DNA from: Tigriopus japonicus
Taxonomy: Eukaryota; Arthropoda; Copepoda; Harpacticoida; Harpacticidae
Length of the DNA stretch: 64,000 nt
Assembly (NCBI GenBank): GCA_010645155.1
Contig: JAAGOF010000062.1
Location: 284,677 to 348,676, forward strand
Direction: 5' to 3'
The notes below the pieces were generated by a model that was given only the letters and a program-made list of their open reading frames with translations, was not told the origin of the DNA and ran no database searches. A program made the position numbers and the translations under genes. Below are positions 60,378-64,000 of the stretch, in pieces (the stretch's first letter is position 1; each line of letters starts with the position of its first letter).

Positions 60378-63300
60378 TGAGATTTCTTCAAAAAAAAGTA
60401 TTTTCTGCATCTCTGAATCTATCTCGAATAACCAATCAGTCTAATCCAATCCGTTCCCTTTAAAATTTTCCAAATTGTTTCATCCTTTAAAAAAAGATTT
60501 TTTCTTTTGCTTGGATTTTGTTGAAGCGAACATAATGATCATAGTCACTTAAGGTCTTCCAATCAAGTAGAAGTAGAAATATTCCCCGATGGGTGCATTG
60601 CAGGGTGTGCAACTAATACAAAAAATATACAGGAGGCTTTTGCCTTGACGAGAGATCGTTCCGTGCATAATGGTCTCGCTTATCTTCGCTCTCCGCAAAG
60701 GCTAAAATTGCATCCGAATAAAAAGCATCTGCACTTTCATCCTCAGTTTACCAACCAGAATTTTGCCACACTCATTTTCCCAAACGAAGTGAGATTCATC
60801 ACCGCCCAATTCAAATTTGAAAGCTCCAATCACAATCAGTGGCAAAGAAGTTGACTCTCGATGGCGATGCTCTCTGGCAGCCGAATTTACAAGATTACAC
60901 CCTTTGACGTATGATTTTGCGCTTGATTAGATTTCTATTTTGTCACGAGGGCGAAAGGCTTTGAAGTTTCCTACCCACAGATCGAAGTAGTCACGGGGTG
61001 AAACAAAAGTTAACCTGAGTTGAAGGGTCAAACGTTCGGTTTAGCTCACCCACAAACATACAAAGTGATCGGATCTTACCACAAGATGCCCATATAGATT
61101 AGTTTTGGCCTAGTTTAGATAATCCATCAGAATTAGATCGTTCCTGCCGACCTCAAAAGAACATGCTTGATGTGCTCTTTTTTGGAGGGGGAAAAGACGG
61201 AGAAATGTGAAAGAAAACTTCAAGAAAACAGGAAGGAAGGAATGATAAATGTATGGATGTTGCTAGGGAGAATACAAATCTTCGCTTCATTGTTGACACC
61301 CTGTTCAGAAACGTCTTTCTGACTCGGCAAAGAGAAAGAAGCTGCCAAATCATGAATCGACTCCCTAGGAAAGATGTAACACCAAAGCCAATGATGGGCT
61401 TCAGGACAACTAATTTTCTATTCTATGCTGATCACGCCAAGAAATTTTGGCTATGGTCTCCTTGGCATTCAAATTGCTCAAAAGAAGGAATCCGCGCCTT
61501 AAACACATGTCATTTGCCAAATTCCAATTTCAAATTACCCCAACACTTCGTTAAACTTGTGTCGATGGATGCAGAATATTCTCGATCAAATCAGCCTTTT
61601 TGAGGATTAATCAGATTACCTCAAAAACAGCACCCTTTAGTGAAAGCTTTTCAAAAGTACCTTCGTCGGTTTCGACATCAAGATTGATTATTTATGAGAG
61701 AGATTTCACTGAAGCAAACAACCAATCATGAAAGGGCTCGCTATGCAGAAGAGATTAATTCAAGTGGTTTGGAAAAAAATGGAGTCATGTTGACATGGTT
61801 TGTGAAATCGTTAAAAACGTCTAAACGTTTGGATTAGGTCAAATGTTTCCTGTTTTTTACATTGTGCACGATATTCGATATGCTGAATGCATGGGTGAGA
61901 TGAATAATTGTCCAACAAAAGCGTAAAGTTTTGCTTTCTACGCCAGTCAAAACAAAGCGTACTGAAGAATGAAGAGGGAAATGCTATCTTACTGGGTTTT
62001 CCCAACAACCGGGTCTTCCCGAAAATATCTTTGAGATTGATTAGTTTTTTGAAACTCCTCGACACCACATGCACTTTAATATCTGCAAGCGTAAAGTCGC
62101 TGAGTTTGAAACCGCGGCAAAAATTTGAGGTGAAACCCAATGGCGAAGAAGAATTGCTCGAAACGAAGGTGTAACTTTTAGGCACAGACCAGCCCCAGAC
62201 TTCTCAGTTTTAGCTACGCAGGCAGACCACCGGGACAGTGCAGAGATCCGTGACCTCTAGATGACGCAGCCTGTATTTTCTGGATTGACTATGAGAATCA
62301 AATTTCAAGAAGGATATTTGCCTTACAAACAGGGTAGTGCCCTCTATGACGTTCCTTGTGAAACCGTCCTTTTTAGGAATGTTGTTAGGTAATCCCTCGT
62401 AGAGGGCGGTTTTGGTGACGTCAGAAATGAGATACCTCTGATTTGTTTATCTATTCTCCCTGTTTAAGGTAAGACCAAAGACGGCTTGGGCTGATATAAT
62501 ATATCTAAAGACTCACAACCTTGCCATGACATCTGTTGGTTGAAATTGTTAAAAGTGACTCTGTGCGCAGATATGCCTGAAGTATAGAAAGTGCATCTGC
62601 TTGTTCACTCTCGGCTCAATTTTTGTTGCAAGTCTGACCCTAATTCATAAACCAACAACTCAGTGGCGTTTCCTAGGGACCTCTAATCTCTGAACTAAAT
62701 GAATCAGAAGAGTCGATTCTTTCTCAAATGTCATTAAGTAATCTAGAAGAATCTCAACTCTTTCAAGCCAGACATCTCCAGTCGACCATTGTGAGCCCAA
62801 CTCCGAGCAAAACAGAGAAGAAAGGAGCTGACCGGCAGCAACAGCCACATTAAAGCCAAAGTACGTAGAGAACAGAGGAGGGGAGAAAACCTGTTTTCCT
62901 CAATGGGAAGAAATTCTCAAATGCAACGGGATAGTACATTTCATAACGGACTGCGCTCTTGGTGTCAACGACGACAACAACCATGAGTGACAAAGTTTGA
63001 ATCCACTGGCAACAGATGCCACGGCAGTTGTGTGTATCTGGTCGCTTCGCGACTTATATCTGTGGTAAGACTCTTTTAAGCAGACCAAATAATTCGGAAT
63101 CATTCACAAAAATCACGTAACTTCAAAGCATTGCGAAACAAAAATTCAGCTGCGCCTTGTCCAACAAGGCATTTTGTGCCACTTGAAGAACATAGAGGTC
63201 TTTAGAGTGGAGATACTAGAGCAGGCCGGTCGTGAAATTTCATTGTGGGCAGCAAGGGCCGTTTTTCATCAGCGACTAATTGAAACTTGCCTAAACAAAC

Positions 63301-63861
63301 GAATTCGCAGAAGGCAAATTTATGAAAAACTAATAGTTTTCGGCATGTGGCCTACTGCTTACGATTTGCTTCTCCCAAATTATACTAAGGTGCTCAATGA
63401 AGATGATAATTTGATCCACAGGTCACGCAACTATAGGATTTAGCATTGAAAATACGGCTTGCACACTTTCATTTGTGCTATGATCTTCCCCTTGTTTGCG
63501 CAAGTATTTCACGATATTCTTCGGAAATATTTGCCCTTTCACGCAACCTTTGGGCAACTTTGGCCAGTATCAGCTTCAAACAAGGCAGACAAAATGACGA
63601 CAATGGCCTCTCTATAGAGTCCTTTAAGCGCAACCAGTGCAATCGAAAATACGTACAACCTTTAAGCTTTAATACGCACATTTTTTGTTCTTACGTGTCC
63701 AATATACATTGAGAAGTTCGAAAATATGTCAAACGTTTGTGTCAGGGTGCAAAATTTGGAGCTGTATTACTAAGGTGACCTCCCACTCCTATGTACTGTG
63801 ACCTCCCAGTCAGCTGCTCATTAAAGGACCCATAGTTGAAGAACAGGCAGGGTTGCATCGG
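60378..63861. other. No recognisable gene downstream of the receptor
   Basis: Non-coding. Opposed frames at 61253-61603 (+), 61811-62185 (-), 61908-62174 (+) and 63174-63443 (+) are unrecognised. GTGACCTCCCA is repeated at 63776 and 63800. Confidence 0.5.
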
Positions 63862-63920
63862 AGAAAAACCCGACCGGGTTTTTCGGGTGGGTTTTTCGGG
63901 CTGGTTTTTCGGTTTTTTTT
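63862..63920. repeat. Low-complexity GGGTTTTTCGG repeats with a hairpin
   Basis: GAAAAACCCGACCGGGTTTTTC forms a hairpin at 63862-63883. It is followed by further GGTTTTTCGG units and a T run. Confidence 0.5.
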
Positions 63921-64000
63921 TCAATAGTATTATTCATATTAAGGAACAGGAACTGTTCTTTTTCGAAAAAAAAGTCTTTTTTCGTCTTTTTGGCCTTTAT

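Noticed and set aside
1..64000. CRISPR arrays, operons, bacterial or phage genes
   Set aside because: No regular spacer repeats, no dense gene runs and no Shine-Dalgarno-linked frames; the sequence is clearly eukaryotic in character.

Overview
The window looks like a gene-poor stretch of an AT-rich animal nuclear genome. The one secure gene is an invertebrate-type neuropeptide GPCR on the + strand, with its coding sequence in a single exon at 58392-59813. The AT bias, splice-like signals, a tRNA-derived SINE, many short non-autonomous DNA transposons and microsatellites all point to a eukaryote. The receptor resembles the FMRFamide-receptor group of arthropods and other protostomes. A crustacean or other arthropod is my best guess, but the species cannot be read from this sequence.

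Layout. 0-3.2 kb: a 356-bp foldback element, three copies of a ~170-bp repeat (one inverted) around an exon-like frame, a tRNA-derived SINE, and a 662-bp near-perfect palindrome starting where the SINE ends. 4.3-10.8 kb: an inverted-repeat MITE (6-bp duplication), a 1206-bp hAT-like element (8-bp duplication TTAATGAC), a MITE with TIR CACGGTGTTCCGA, and a 1.7-kb element with 18-bp perfect TIRs and a 3-bp duplication. 13.6-18.3 kb: a hAT relic, a second CACGGTG MITE, a 329-bp hAT MITE with a perfect 8-bp duplication, and a long-TIR element. 20.7-29.5 kb: a dispersed repeat, CAAA-rich DNA, a 253-bp hAT MITE with a perfect 8-bp duplication, a 359-bp CAGGGTCGG MITE and a 115-bp hairpin. 33.3-37.5 kb: a 119-bp direct duplication, two members of the 3-bp-duplication family, and a 287-bp foldback element. 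37.9-40.6 kb: two unrecognised open frames, each weak. 41.7-52.8 kb: further MITEs, a 1355-bp hAT-like element carrying a minisatellite, and relics. 52.8-58.3 kb: nothing I recognise. 58.3-60.4 kb: the receptor gene. 60.4-64 kb: non-coding, ending in low-complexity DNA and a possible cut transposon end.

The receptor should sit in the plasma membrane and signal through G proteins in response to a short, probably RFamide-like peptide. A likely 3' splice site lies 129 bases before its ATG, so at least one non-coding 5' exon probably lies upstream. No other gene here can be tied to it.

The main novelty is a group of transposons sharing GCATGTTA-type ends, 3-bp target duplications (AGA, ATT, TCT) and subterminal AGTATA repeats. 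No transposase is visible anywhere in the window, so every element here depends on a source elsewhere. Most predicted short open frames look like chance, given the base composition.
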